Shown here piece by piece: positions 1-7,762 of a stretch of 48,798 bases of DNA. The stretch's first letter is position 1; each line of letters starts with the position of its first letter. A program made the position numbers and the translations under genes. The stretch lies in assembly GCA_023418535.1 (NCBI GenBank), contig JAEZZN010000142.1, positions 1 through 48,798 on the forward strand, given 5' to 3'. The DNA comes from Bacillota bacterium. Its GTDB lineage: Bacteria > Bacillota_A > Clostridia > Tissierellales > Peptoniphilaceae. Under the pieces are notes generated by a model, which saw nothing but the letters and a program-made list of their open reading frames with translations, had not been told where the DNA came from and made no database searches.

Positions 1-1594
1 CACGAGTTTGCATTGGATTATTTTTAACATCTAACACTACTCCAAATAAATTTTCAACTATATGAGGTATTGGACCGCCTCTAGCAAACATTTGTGAGAA
101 GAACATAATTGTAATAAATGCAGGAACTGCCCAAGGTAAAATATAAATAGTTCTAAATATACCTTTAAATTTGATTCTGTCATTATTAGCTATAATTGAT
201 AATGAGAATCCTATAAATATAGCAAGTGTTGTAGCAAATGCTGTCCAAGCTAGTGTCCACAATACAATAGGCCAGAATGCTTTACCTGCTACACCTTGAC
301 CTGTTAATAATAATTTATAGTTTGAAAGTCCAAACCATTGGAATTTTGCTTGGTGATTTGGATCATAATTCGTAAATGATATTAGAATAGTTGTAAATAC
401 TGGTACAAGTACTATAAATAGAACAACTATTGCTGCTGGTGATATAACTAGGTATGGGAATCCATCATTAAATATAGATTCTTTTGTTTCAAACCAAGAT
501 TTCTTTCTAATTCCTTTAATCATATCTTTTTCGACTTTATTTACATCTTTAAAGGATACATAGAATATCAACAATGAAACTAGTATTAACATTATAGATA
601 TAACACCTTCAATCATAAATATAATTGATCTATCCAGTCTAGTTCCACCTTCAGCAAGAGTGAAAAGTCCAGAAAAACCACTTCCTTGGTAATTACCAAA
701 TCCTAAGAAATATGGAATGGCAGCAAAATATATAAATAATGTTCCAATAAAGAAAAGAATAGCCTTTTCATATTGCTTATTTAATAGTTGACCAAGACCT
801 GGAATTAAAAATGTCAAATATGATAATATAGGTTTTGTTTTTTCAACTTCTTGAGGCGTTTTTCTTCTTATGTCAGAGATATCAGAATTTAATACATTTA
901 ATTTAGATTTATAATCAATTTTAATATGATGTTTTATATTCTTGATATCTTCTTCTATAGCTTTTTTTCTATTTAAATAAGTATAAGATGTAATATCTTC
1001 TTTTGCAGCTCTTTTTTTAGCTTTAATTTCTGATTTAAGCGCTTTTTTAGAGATTATACCTTCTTTATACTTACTATTTAATTCTTTTAATTCTTGCTCT
1101 AAAACTTTATTTCTTTCATTTGTTTTAGATTCGATTTCTTTTTGAGAATTATCTATTTCAGCTTGAGTAATTTTTGATAATTCATTAGTTCTATCAAGTA
1201 ATTTATCTTGTAATTCTTTTTCGTTTTTTATAATTTCTGGAATATGCATCAACTGTCTTTCAGCTATATCATGTTCGAGTTGTGCATCATAGGTTAAGTC
1301 CACATATTTTTCATAAAATAGTGCTTTTTTACGAGCTTTATATAAATCTTCTTCAAGTTTTTTTATTTTGTTTTCTTTAATATTTGAAAACTTTTCTTTT
1401 GCCTCACTATTTATTTGTGATAAAAAGTTTTTTTCTTTTTCCTCATATTCTTTTAATTGTTTAATATAAGGATGTGAATTTTTGTCGATATTTTTCTTAT
1501 CAGAAGGGGAGGCATTGATCAAATCAATTATGTATTGATTTTTTCTAGGATAGCTTCTACCAACGCTATCAAAAATCTCTTTAGAGTAACCCAT
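1..1594 (-). CDS. MalF-like sugar ABC permease with long coiled-coil N-terminus (3' end outside window)
   Basis: Membrane permease of a maltose/maltodextrin-type ABC importer. The ORF is open from an ATG at 1594 to the window edge (531 codons seen), so the C-terminus, including the EAA loop, is missing here. The start follows a good AAGGAAGG site and overlaps the last 14 bases of the upstream gene. From about residue 250 it reads like MalF: paired hydrophobic segments, an ISFTNYDPNH-type segment and LPWAVPAFITIMFF near the end. The first ~240 residues are unusual: highly charged, Lys/Glu-rich and without hydrophobic segments, so they probably form coiled coil in the cytoplasm. Ordinary MalF proteins have only a short N-terminus. 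The binding protein gene lies upstream in the same operon, which supports the sugar importer call. Maltodextrin as substrate is inferred from family resemblance. Confidence 0.85.
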   Translation of the reverse strand, partial: MGYSKEIFDSVGRSYPRKNQYIIDLINASPSDKKNIDKNSHPYIKQLKEYEEKEKNFLSQINSEAKEKFSNIKENKIKKLEEDLYKARKKALFYEKYVDLTYDAQLEHDIAERQLMHIPEIIKNEKELQDKLLDRTNELSKITQAEIDNSQKEIESKTNERNKVLEQELKELNSKYKEGIISKKALKSEIKAKKRAAKEDITSYTYLNRKKAIEEDIKNIKHHIKIDYKSKLNVLNSDISDIRRKTPQEVEKTKPILSYLTFLIPGLGQLLNKQYEKAILFFIGTLFIYFAAIPYFLGFGNYQGSGFSGLFTLAEGGTRLDRSIIFMIEGVISIMLILVSLLIFYVSFKDVNKVEKDMIKGIRKKSWFETKESIFNDGFPYLVISPAAIVVLFIVLVPVFTTILISFTNYDPNHQAKFQWFGLSNYKLLLTGQGVAGKAFWPIVLWTLAWTAFATTLAIFIGFSLSIIANNDRIKFKGIFRTIYILPWAVPAFITIMFFSQMFARGGPIPHIVENLFGVVLDVKNNPMQTR

Positions 1595-2018
1595 TATTAA
1601 CCTTCCTTTTTGTTATTGGCGCAGTTACTATTAAAACTAATAATAGAATGTAAAGAATAATACTTAAATAATAAAATACAGATGAATAGTTAAATTTTAA
1701 AATTGTATTGAATATTCTTAAAAATATAATCGCACCAAATATAAATTTATAAAGTTTTGTAATTCTAAATTTTTTATAAGTAAATACTGTAAAAATAGTT
1801 ATAATAACCGTTTCTATAATAGATGCAAAATAGTTAGTAAGTACAATGTTTAAATAATCATTTGCTGTTGAATTAGGATTTAATTTTAAATAGCTATTTA
1901 ATAATTCATTGCTTTTAGCGTACATAAGTGATTCTAGTGAATTCACCAGTATTATTAAAAATGAAATGATTAAAAGTCTATAAATGTATTTATTTAAATT
2001 TTTATTACTTGATTTCAT
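1581..2018 (-). CDS. Small membrane protein inside the maltodextrin operon
   Basis: I do not recognise this 145-residue protein. It has a basic N-terminus and about four hydrophobic segments (roughly residues 13-32, 60-80, 88-106 and 113-133), so it should be an integral membrane protein. It lies between the binding lipoprotein gene and the MalF-like permease gene, and its last 14 bases overlap the permease start in another frame, so translation is probably coupled. Upstream is AAGGTG seven bases before the ATG, a moderate ribosome binding site. A 32-base palindrome separates it from the binding protein gene. Its position suggests an accessory subunit or regulator of the importer, but no motif shows this. 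It is too short and differently placed to be a second permease. Confidence 0.7.
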   Translation of the reverse strand: MKSSNKNLNKYIYRLLIISFLIILVNSLESLMYAKSNELLNSYLKLNPNSTANDYLNIVLTNYFASIIETVIITIFTVFTYKKFRITKLYKFIFGAIIFLRIFNTILKFNYSSVFYYLSIILYILLLVLIVTAPITKRKVNNGLL

Positions 2019-2042
2019 ATCGCACCTTTAACTATTTATAAT

Positions 2043-2074
2043 AGAATAGCCAAAACTATAGTTTTGGCTATTCT
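2043..2074 (-). repeat. Perfect 32-base palindrome between binding-protein and membrane-protein genes
   Basis: The two 14-base arms AGAATAGCCAAAAC and GTTTTGGCTATTCT flank TATA. No T-run follows on the minus strand, so this is not a standard terminator. A stable hairpin directly after a binding-protein gene often protects the 3' end of the upstream message and keeps the binding protein in excess over the permease. That role is inferred. Confidence 0.75.
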
Positions 2075-2098
2075 AAAAATATTAACTTCTAATATTTA

Positions 2099-3436
2099 TT
2101 ATTGTTCAATTTGTTGCATCATTGATTTAAATGAAGCTTTTAATTCATTGTAAGCTGCTTCAGCGTTTGCTGGATTTACAGTATTCCATGATAATACGGC
2201 ATTTTTCCATGTATCCCAAACTTGTCCATATTCTTTAAATAATGGTCTTGCTGGTGATACTTTGTAACTTTCTAAAACATTTGTAATTACTTCTTTATCT
2301 ATATCAGATAAGTCAGAATTTTGATATGTTTCAGCTTGTACATTTTCTAAAATCTTACCAGTTGCTTTGTAGAAATCAACTGCATGTTCTGGATTAAGAA
2401 TTTCTTTAATTAATTCTACTGCTAATGCCATTTTGTCAGCATCTTCTTCAATTCTTGAGTTAGCTACTAGAACCCATCCACCTTGCCATTGTGATAGTGG
2501 TTTACCTGCTAATGTGATTTGTCCAATTGGATGAACTGATACATTACCAGCTGCAATTTCTTTAGCTATAACACCATCACCTGATGTAGCCCATGGACCT
2601 TCTAATCTAATAACACCATTTCCACCTGTTGTGAATTGTTCATCTATATAACCCCAACCAGCATCAGCATCGAATAGAGGAGTTTTAGATTCATTGTGTA
2701 ATTTCCAGTAATTGTAAATTTCATCAAATACTGCTTTTTGATCAGCATTTAAATCTGCATATTCAGATGTATATGTTGACATGAATTTGTCACCATCTTG
2801 AGCTAATAATTCAATTCCACCAGCGTTATTTGGTGCTACACCAAACCATGCATCAAATAGTGGAAGTAATACTGTTGCAGGATCTTTAACTTCTGTTAAT
2901 TCAATTGGTTTTGTAACATCAATACCAGCTTTTTCAGCATTTTTTGTATTGATAAATGTTACCAATGTTTCAATATTCATTGGGAATGCTAGATAGTCAT
3001 CTTCAACTTTAAAGTTTCCTGTTAAACCTTCATCAAGATTACCAAAACCACCTAAAGCTTCTGCCATTTCAGCTGCAGGTAAAGCTGCTAATACTTGATT
3101 ATCAGCATAGTTAGTAAATCTATCTGCAGGTAGAGCGAATACATCGGCTACGTCTTTATTTGTTGCATCTGTATTATCGATAATGTCGATGTGATCAAAT
3201 GATCCAGATTCAATAATGTCAATTTTTGATTCAGGATGTTTTTCTAATACTCTTTTAATTGCTGCTTCATAGTATTCTTTCCAACCTGTTTCAGCTTGAA
3301 CAGTGATTTCTGCCTTGATGGATTCTGTATTTCCACCTTCGTCTTTAGTTTCTTTTTTACTTCCACCACTTGGTGAACAAGCTACAAATACTAAAACTAA
3401 AGCTAGTAACAATGCTATTAATTTAGATTTTTTCAT
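2099..3436 (-). CDS. Maltose/maltodextrin-type ABC substrate-binding lipoprotein
   Basis: Extracellular solute-binding protein of the MalE family, lipid-anchored outside the membrane, that captures sugar for the adjacent permease. I chose the ATG at 3436: AGGAGG sits 5 bases upstream, and the protein then starts with a clean lipoprotein signal (MKKSK, hydrophobic core, lipobox VFVAC). The longer reading back to 3520 would translate through the promoter and operator. The mature part is 425 residues, typical of the family, with a Lys/Gly/Ser linker after the Cys, an AFPMNIETL segment near the hinge, GGNGVIRLEGPWA, and a WQGGWVLVANS segment. It is the first gene of the operon. Sugar specificity cannot be read from sequence alone; maltodextrin is inferred from overall resemblance and the MalF-like neighbour. 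Confidence 0.88.
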   Translation of the reverse strand: MKKSKLIALLLALVLVFVACSPSGGSKKETKDEGGNTESIKAEITVQAETGWKEYYEAAIKRVLEKHPESKIDIIESGSFDHIDIIDNTDATNKDVADVFALPADRFTNYADNQVLAALPAAEMAEALGGFGNLDEGLTGNFKVEDDYLAFPMNIETLVTFINTKNAEKAGIDVTKPIELTEVKDPATVLLPLFDAWFGVAPNNAGGIELLAQDGDKFMSTYTSEYADLNADQKAVFDEIYNYWKLHNESKTPLFDADAGWGYIDEQFTTGGNGVIRLEGPWATSGDGVIAKEIAAGNVSVHPIGQITLAGKPLSQWQGGWVLVANSRIEEDADKMALAVELIKEILNPEHAVDFYKATGKILENVQAETYQNSDLSDIDKEVITNVLESYKVSPARPLFKEYGQVWDTWKNAVLSWNTVNPANAEAAYNELKASFKSMMQQIEQ

Positions 3437-3462
3437 ATTTCCTCCTATGAATTTGCAACCTA

Positions 3463-3476
3463 TGAAAACGGTTGCG
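3463..3476 (-). promoter_or_regulatory. LacI/CcpA-type operator (cre-like)
   Basis: TGAAAACGGTTGCG matches the catabolite-response consensus TGWNANCGNTNNCA at every fixed position but the last. It lies just downstream of the predicted transcription start and upstream of the AGGAGG, where a LacI-family repressor or CcpA would block transcription. A sugar-specific MalR-like repressor would bind a similar sequence, and the two cannot be told apart here. Confidence 0.7.
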
Positions 3477-3488
3477 TTTCTTGATTTA

Positions 3489-3517
3489 AGTATATAAGTA
3501 AAAATAAATATTGTCAA
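3489..3517 (-). promoter_or_regulatory. Sigma-A promoter of the maltodextrin operon
   Basis: On the minus strand, a perfect TTGACA (3512-3517) and TATACT (3489-3494) are separated by exactly 17 bases. The operator follows about a dozen bases downstream. Confidence 0.8.
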
Positions 3518-3852
3518 CATTTAAATTTAAAATTAAAACTAATTATGGAATACGTTATCATATTTAAAGTCAATATATAAAATTTCATTAATTTAAAAGA
3601 GGTTAATAAATTAATAAAAGTAGGTAAATATAGCAAACAAGCGTAATAAGATAAAAGAAAAAAATTAATAATATAAAAAATAAAGAATAAAAATTAAATG
3701 ATAAAAGGGTTTCAATTATTACGTTTTGTTAACATATATCAATTTTAGTAGATTTATTTTTTAGATAATGGATTGATTGATATTTTTTCCTTTATAATAT
3801 AATATATAAGAACAATTATTATTTAATTTGCAATTATTAGACAGGAGAATAT
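3518..3852. other. Divergent intergenic region, AT-rich, with a promoter near 3773-3803
   Basis: No gene is visible between the two divergent transcription units. Most of 3537-3770 is simple A/T-rich sequence without a convincing hairpin. On the plus strand, overlapping TATAAT copies at 3793-3803 with TTGATT/TTGATA at 3773-3782 give a plausible but imperfect promoter (spacers of 15 or 19) for the acyltransferase gene. Its ribosome binding site is AGGAG before 3853. Confidence 0.5.
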
Positions 3853-4683
3853 ATGATATTTAAAAGAAAAGATGGAGAACCAATAAAGGTGGATGCTTTT
3901 ATGAGATTTATACCACTTATTATGAAGTATAGATATGATGCTTTGGTTTCTTTAACACAAGAAATAGAATTATCTCCATTAGATGATTATATTAAGAAGA
4001 CATATGAAGAAAAAGGAATAAGAATTTCATATATGCATATTTTATATTCAGCTTTAGTTAGAACTTTCAATGATATGCCTGGAATAAATCAATTTATTAT
4101 GGGTGGTAGACATTATAAAAGAAATGATATTGAATTTTCTATGGCAGTTAAAAAAAGTTTTGATATAGACGCTGAGGAAACTACTCTAAAATTTAAGTTT
4201 GAAGGCAATGAGACACCTTTAGAAATTAAAAATATTTTAGACAAGAGAATTAATGAAGAAAAGAATGTTTTAACAAGTGGAAAAAATAAAACAGATTTAT
4301 TTGTTAAAGCGCTTGAAAATATACCACTATTTTTATTAAGATTTATTTTAGGAACTTTGAAAACATTAGATAAAATAAATCTAATGCCTCAAAAAGTTTT
4401 AGATGCAAGTCCATTTCATGCGTCAGCGTTTATTACTAATTTAGGCTCAATAGGTCTTGATGCCGCATTGCATCATATTTATGATTTAGGAACAGTTGGT
4501 ACATTTGTTTCAATTGGAAAAAGAGGAAGAAAGATAGTTAAGAAAAATGATGAATTTATAGAAGCGAAAATAATGAATATTGGAGTGGTAATTGATGAAA
4601 GAATTTGTGATGGTTATTATTACGCAAAAGCTTTAAGAGTTTTCTTTAGATACATCAATGATCCACAAAAATTGGATAAATAA
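3853..4683 (+). CDS. Stand-alone 2-oxoacid dehydrogenase E2-like acyltransferase domain
   Basis: This 276-residue protein resembles the catalytic (CAT-fold) domain of dihydrolipoyl acyltransferases. It has neither the lipoyl domain nor the peripheral-subunit-binding domain. Recognisable parts are an ISYMHILYSALVR helix, a HASAFITNLGSIGLD strand and a C-terminal IGVVIDERICDGYYYAKAL block. That last block is where E2 enzymes carry the catalytic HxxxDG; here it reads ERICDG, with Glu in place of His. This makes ordinary lipoyl acyl transfer unlikely. It may be a divergent acyltransferase or a non-catalytic relative. No E1, E3 or lipoate ligase gene is nearby. An AGGAG ribosome binding site precedes the ATG. 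No terminator is obvious before the next gene. Confidence 0.72.
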   Translation: MIFKRKDGEPIKVDAFMRFIPLIMKYRYDALVSLTQEIELSPLDDYIKKTYEEKGIRISYMHILYSALVRTFNDMPGINQFIMGGRHYKRNDIEFSMAVKKSFDIDAEETTLKFKFEGNETPLEIKNILDKRINEEKNVLTSGKNKTDLFVKALENIPLFLLRFILGTLKTLDKINLMPQKVLDASPFHASAFITNLGSIGLDAALHHIYDLGTVGTFVSIGKRGRKIVKKNDEFIEAKIMNIGVVIDERICDGYYYAKALRVFFRYINDPQKLDK

Positions 4684-4728
4684 TTTTTAAAATATATATG
4701 GTATAGTTATGGTATAAATATCATATAT

Positions 4729-4756
4729 ATTATTTTGCAAACTATTGCAAAATAAT
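4729..4756. promoter_or_regulatory. 12-base inverted repeat in the promoter region of the nqr operon
   Basis: ATTATTTTGCAA and TTGCAAAATAAT form a perfect inverted repeat around ACTA. The first TTGCAA (4735-4740) could be a -35 element, with TATTAT 18 bases on, so a protein bound here would cover the promoter. No T-run follows, so it is not a good terminator for the upstream gene. The 7+4+7 geometry resembles redox-sensor Rex sites, but the bases do not match the known TTGTTAA-type half site. Confidence 0.55.
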
Positions 4757-4792
4757 GGTATTATAATAAAAGAATACTAATTTGGAGATTTT

Positions 4793-4978
4793 ATGGATTT
4801 AAATATGGATAAAGATATTTTATTTAGCATTATTAATATGAAACTACGAGATTTCTATAGTGATTTAGATGATTTAATAGCATCAGAAGATATTGATAAG
4901 GATATTTTACTAGAGAAGTTTGATGAATATGGTTTTACTTATAATAAAGATATTAATCAATTAAAATCTTTAAATTAA
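4793..4978 (+). CDS. DUF4250-like small acidic protein
   Basis: A 61-residue acidic protein. The segment ILFSIINMKLRDFYSDLDDL, followed by DIDKDILLEKFDEYGFTYN, looks like the DUF4250 family I recall from Clostridia, small proteins of about 55-65 residues and unknown function. It has no membrane segment, Cys cluster or obvious DNA-binding motif. GGAG lies 7 bases before the ATG. The gene ends 17 bases before nqrB, with only a ribosome binding site between, so it appears to be the leading gene of the nqr operon. The upstream inverted repeat at 4729-4756 probably controls both. Whether it acts with the Nqr complex is unknown. Confidence 0.7.
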   Translation: MDLNMDKDILFSIINMKLRDFYSDLDDLIASEDIDKDILLEKFDEYGFTYNKDINQLKSLN

Positions 4979-4995
4979 ATACATAGGAGGGGGAA

Positions 4996-5973
4996 ATGTA
5001 TTCGAAGTTTTTTAAAAAACAAAAAATGATGAGAACTGTCCTTATAGCTAGTGCTCCATTAGTTGTTTATGGAATATATGTTTTTGGATGGAGAGTTCTT
5101 GCACTATTGCTGTGTAATATGGTTGTAGCTTCTTTAGTAGAGTACATATCAGAAAAAAAATTATACAAGAAGAATCAAATTACAGAAGCAGCATTAGTAA
5201 CAGCTACATTGTTTACACTTACTTTGCCGCCATCACTACCATTTTGGATGTCAGCAGTAGGTGTTGCTTTTGCTATATTTTTTGGTAAAGAAGTGTTTGG
5301 AGGATTTGGTAAAAATGTATTTAATCCAGCTATCGTTGGTAGAGCATTCTTATTACTAAATTTCCCAGCACAAATGACACATTTTAATGTGCCTGCAAAT
5401 GGAGAAAAACTAATAAATGGTTTAGCAGGATTCACTAAATGGATTACACCAGGTTTAGATACTATTGGAGGAGCTACACCGATGTTGCATTTACGTAACA
5501 CAGGACAATTAGTAGGTCATACAAATTTATTCTTTGGAAATATATCAGGTTCAATAGGAGAAATATCCACTCTTTTAATAATTTTAGGTGGGGCATATAT
5601 GATATATAAAAAGGTAGCGTCATGGGAAATGATTATTGCATCATTTATAGGATTTTTTGCAACATCTTATATACTCATAGCACTTGGTTTTGGACAAAGT
5701 GTATATCTTCCAATTGATGGAGTATTGATGGGTGGATTTGTATTTGGTTCATTCTTTATGGTTACAGATCCAATATCTGCGCCAAAACAAATACAGGCTA
5801 AATGGTTCTATGGAATATTAATCGGTTCTTTAGTTGTTGTAATTAGATCATTTACATCTTTTGTTGGTGGAATGATGTTTGCTATTTTAATAGCTGAAGT
5901 AGTTACTCCAATCATTGATTATGTATTCCAACAAAGAAACAAAAAGAAAAGATTAGCAGCGAAGGGAGCATAA
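4996..5973 (+). CDS. nqrB: Nqr-type membrane flavoprotein subunit B (NqrB/RnfD family)
   Basis: Large membrane subunit of a sodium-translocating NADH dehydrogenase-like complex. The 325-residue protein has about ten hydrophobic segments. It carries GGATPM at 158-163, where Thr161 matches the site of covalent FMN attachment in NqrB/RnfD. The C-terminal half (FMVTDPISAPKQIQAKWFYG, then GMMFAILIAEVVTPIID) is closer to NqrB than to RnfD as I recall them, although the length is nearer RnfD because the N-terminus is short. A strong AGGAGGGGG site precedes the ATG. It is followed at one-base spacing by nqrC. FMN attachment would need an ApbE transferase, which is not in the window. Confidence 0.88.
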   Translation: MYSKFFKKQKMMRTVLIASAPLVVYGIYVFGWRVLALLLCNMVVASLVEYISEKKLYKKNQITEAALVTATLFTLTLPPSLPFWMSAVGVAFAIFFGKEVFGGFGKNVFNPAIVGRAFLLLNFPAQMTHFNVPANGEKLINGLAGFTKWITPGLDTIGGATPMLHLRNTGQLVGHTNLFFGNISGSIGEISTLLIILGGAYMIYKKVASWEMIIASFIGFFATSYILIALGFGQSVYLPIDGVLMGGFVFGSFFMVTDPISAPKQIQAKWFYGILIGSLVVVIRSFTSFVGGMMFAILIAEVVTPIIDYVFQQRNKKKRLAAKGA

Positions 5974-5974
5974 T

Positions 5975-6553
5975 ATGAAATTTAATAAAAAATCAATATT
6001 ATATTCTATAATTTACATGATTGCTCTATCTGCTGTATTAACTTTCTTCCTAGCTTTAATTAATCAACAAACAAAAGCTTTAGTTGAAAGAAATGCTAAG
6101 TTGAAAGAAGAAAGAGGACTTCTATATGTTTTAGGGATAGAAAATGATGGAACACCTGAGGATATAGTTGAAAAAATCGAAAAAAATGTTGAAGAAACAG
6201 GAAAGACATTTAATGATGAACCAGTATATGTTTATAAAGAAAATGATGAAGTAAAGGCATATGCATTGACTATTAAAGGTAGTGGTTTATGGGGACCAAT
6301 AGAAGGTCTTATTGGATTAACTCCTGATTTCAAAGAAACAACAGGGATAGAATTTTTAGAACAAAGTGAAACACCAGGACTTGGTGGACGTATTTCTGAA
6401 AATGCATATAAAGAACAATACAGAGGTGCTAAAGTTGATGATATTAGAGGAACAGTTGATGTGATTTCTGGAGCTACAGGAACATCAAGTTCTGTTTATA
6501 AATTAGTAGATTCAAATATAGCAGAGTTTATAAAAAGTCAAGGAGATAATTAA
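5975..6553 (+). CDS. nqrC: Nqr-type FMN-binding subunit C (NqrC/RnfG family)
   Basis: Extracytoplasmic flavoprotein subunit with one N-terminal membrane anchor (residues ~9-28) and an FMN-binding domain. The hallmark SGAT at 165-168 lies in VISGATGTSSSVY; Thr168 is the predicted site of phosphoester-linked FMN. GSGLWGPIEGLIGL and SETPGLGG are NqrC-like rather than typical RnfG. At 192 residues it is shorter than proteobacterial NqrC (about 250). The reading frame begins one base after the nqrB stop, with AAGGGAG inside the nqrB 3' end. Its stop overlaps the next start by one base (TAATG). Confidence 0.88.
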   Translation: MKFNKKSILYSIIYMIALSAVLTFFLALINQQTKALVERNAKLKEERGLLYVLGIENDGTPEDIVEKIEKNVEETGKTFNDEPVYVYKENDEVKAYALTIKGSGLWGPIEGLIGLTPDFKETTGIEFLEQSETPGLGGRISENAYKEQYRGAKVDDIRGTVDVISGATGTSSSVYKLVDSNIAEFIKSQGDN

Positions 6554-7164
6554 TGGCAAAGTATACTAAGATTATTAAAGACCAATTGTTATATGATAAT
6601 CCAGTATTATTACAAGTTATTGGGATTTGTTCTGCTTTAGCTGTAACTAATAATGCATCAAATTCACTTGTAATGGGGCTTGCTCTAATATTTACAACAG
6701 GATTATCATCTTTTGTAACATCAGTATTAAAAGATATTACACCAAATCACATAAGAATGGTTATGCAAGTATTTGTTATTTCCTTCTTTGTAATCATCGT
6801 TGATTTATTCTTAAAAGCATACATGCCAGAAATGTCTGAAACACTGGGCCCTTATGTTGGCTTGATTATAACAAACTGTATCATAATGGGTAGAGCTGAA
6901 GGTTTTGCTATGTCAAATCCTCCACTAGCATCTTTAATAGATGGTGCGGCAGCAGGTGCTGGATATACACTTGTACTTTTAGCTGTAGCTATAATTAGAG
7001 AATTATTAGGATTTGGTACAGCATTTGGAATAAGAATATTACCAGAAACTTTCACATCATGGTCACTTATGATAATGCCTCCGGGAGCATTTTTCATATT
7101 ACCTATTATAATGTGGATTATGTACAATTACATTCATAAAAACGAAAAAAAAGGAGGTAAATAA
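6553..7164 (+). CDS. nqrD: Nqr-type membrane subunit D (NqrD/RnfE family)
   Basis: Polytopic membrane subunit of 203 residues, normal for the family. DNPVLLQVIGICSALAVTNN near the N-terminus and GLIITNCIIMGRAEGFAM in the middle are strong NqrD signatures. The conserved Cys residues (in GICSAL and TNCIIMG) are those that, with NqrE, hold the membrane-embedded iron-sulfur centre. It overlaps nqrC and nqrE by one base at each end (TAATG junctions), so the operon is translationally coupled. Confidence 0.9.
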   Translation: MAKYTKIIKDQLLYDNPVLLQVIGICSALAVTNNASNSLVMGLALIFTTGLSSFVTSVLKDITPNHIRMVMQVFVISFFVIIVDLFLKAYMPEMSETLGPYVGLIITNCIIMGRAEGFAMSNPPLASLIDGAAAGAGYTLVLLAVAIIRELLGFGTAFGIRILPETFTSWSLMIMPPGAFFILPIIMWIMYNYIHKNEKKGGK

Positions 7165-7748
7165 TGCAAATTAGTCCTTTAGTTATATTTTTTGCATCAA
7201 TATTTACATCTAATATGATATTTTCAAACTTTTTAGGTATGTGCTCATTTATAGCCGTTTCTAAAGAAGTTGAAACAGCAGCAGGATTAGGGCTTGCAGT
7301 TACATTTGTACTTTCAATTACAACTGTACTTAATTATTTTATGAACCAATTGCTTGTATCACTAGGTTTAGAATATTTAAGTTATATTATATTTATTATA
7401 GTAATCGCTGCTTTCGTACAAGTATTAGAAATGATTTTAGAAAGATACATTCCAAATCTATATTATGCATTAGGAATTTTTCTACCACTTATCACTGTTA
7501 ACTGTGCTATTTTAGGGGTTACATTATTTATGGTTGCTAGAGATTATAATTTCATACAATCACTAATGTTTGGTATTGGTTCTGGATTAGGTTGGGCACT
7601 AGCTATCGTATGTATGGCAGGAATTAGACAAAAGTTTAGAGAAAATAATATTCCAGCTGGACTACAAGGAGCTCCAATTACACTTATAATTACAGGTATT
7701 ATGGCTATGGCATTTATCGGGTTTTCCGGTATGGTGTCAATTCAATAG
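7164..7748 (+). CDS. nqrE: Nqr-type membrane subunit E (NqrE/RnfA family)
   Basis: Polytopic membrane subunit of 194 residues with about six helices, inverted in topology relative to NqrD. FSNFLGMCSFIAVSKEVETA and VNCAILGVTLF contain the conserved Cys residues that pair with those of NqrD. AAAGGAGG lies just before the ATG. The last gene of the operon follows after 14 bases with its own AAAGGAG. Confidence 0.9.
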   Translation: MQISPLVIFFASIFTSNMIFSNFLGMCSFIAVSKEVETAAGLGLAVTFVLSITTVLNYFMNQLLVSLGLEYLSYIIFIIVIAAFVQVLEMILERYIPNLYYALGIFLPLITVNCAILGVTLFMVARDYNFIQSLMFGIGSGLGWALAIVCMAGIRQKFRENNIPAGLQGAPITLIITGIMAMAFIGFSGMVSIQ

Positions 7749-7762
7749 TAAAGGAGAAATAA

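Noticed and set aside
3437..3520. N-terminal extension of the binding lipoprotein (start at 3520)
   Set aside because: It would translate through the promoter and operator and hide the lipoprotein signal; AGGAGG before the ATG at 3436 decides the start.
4735..4750. Rex redox-sensor operator
   Set aside because: Size and spacing fit, but half sites TTTGCAA do not match the known TTGTTAA or TTGTGAA forms.
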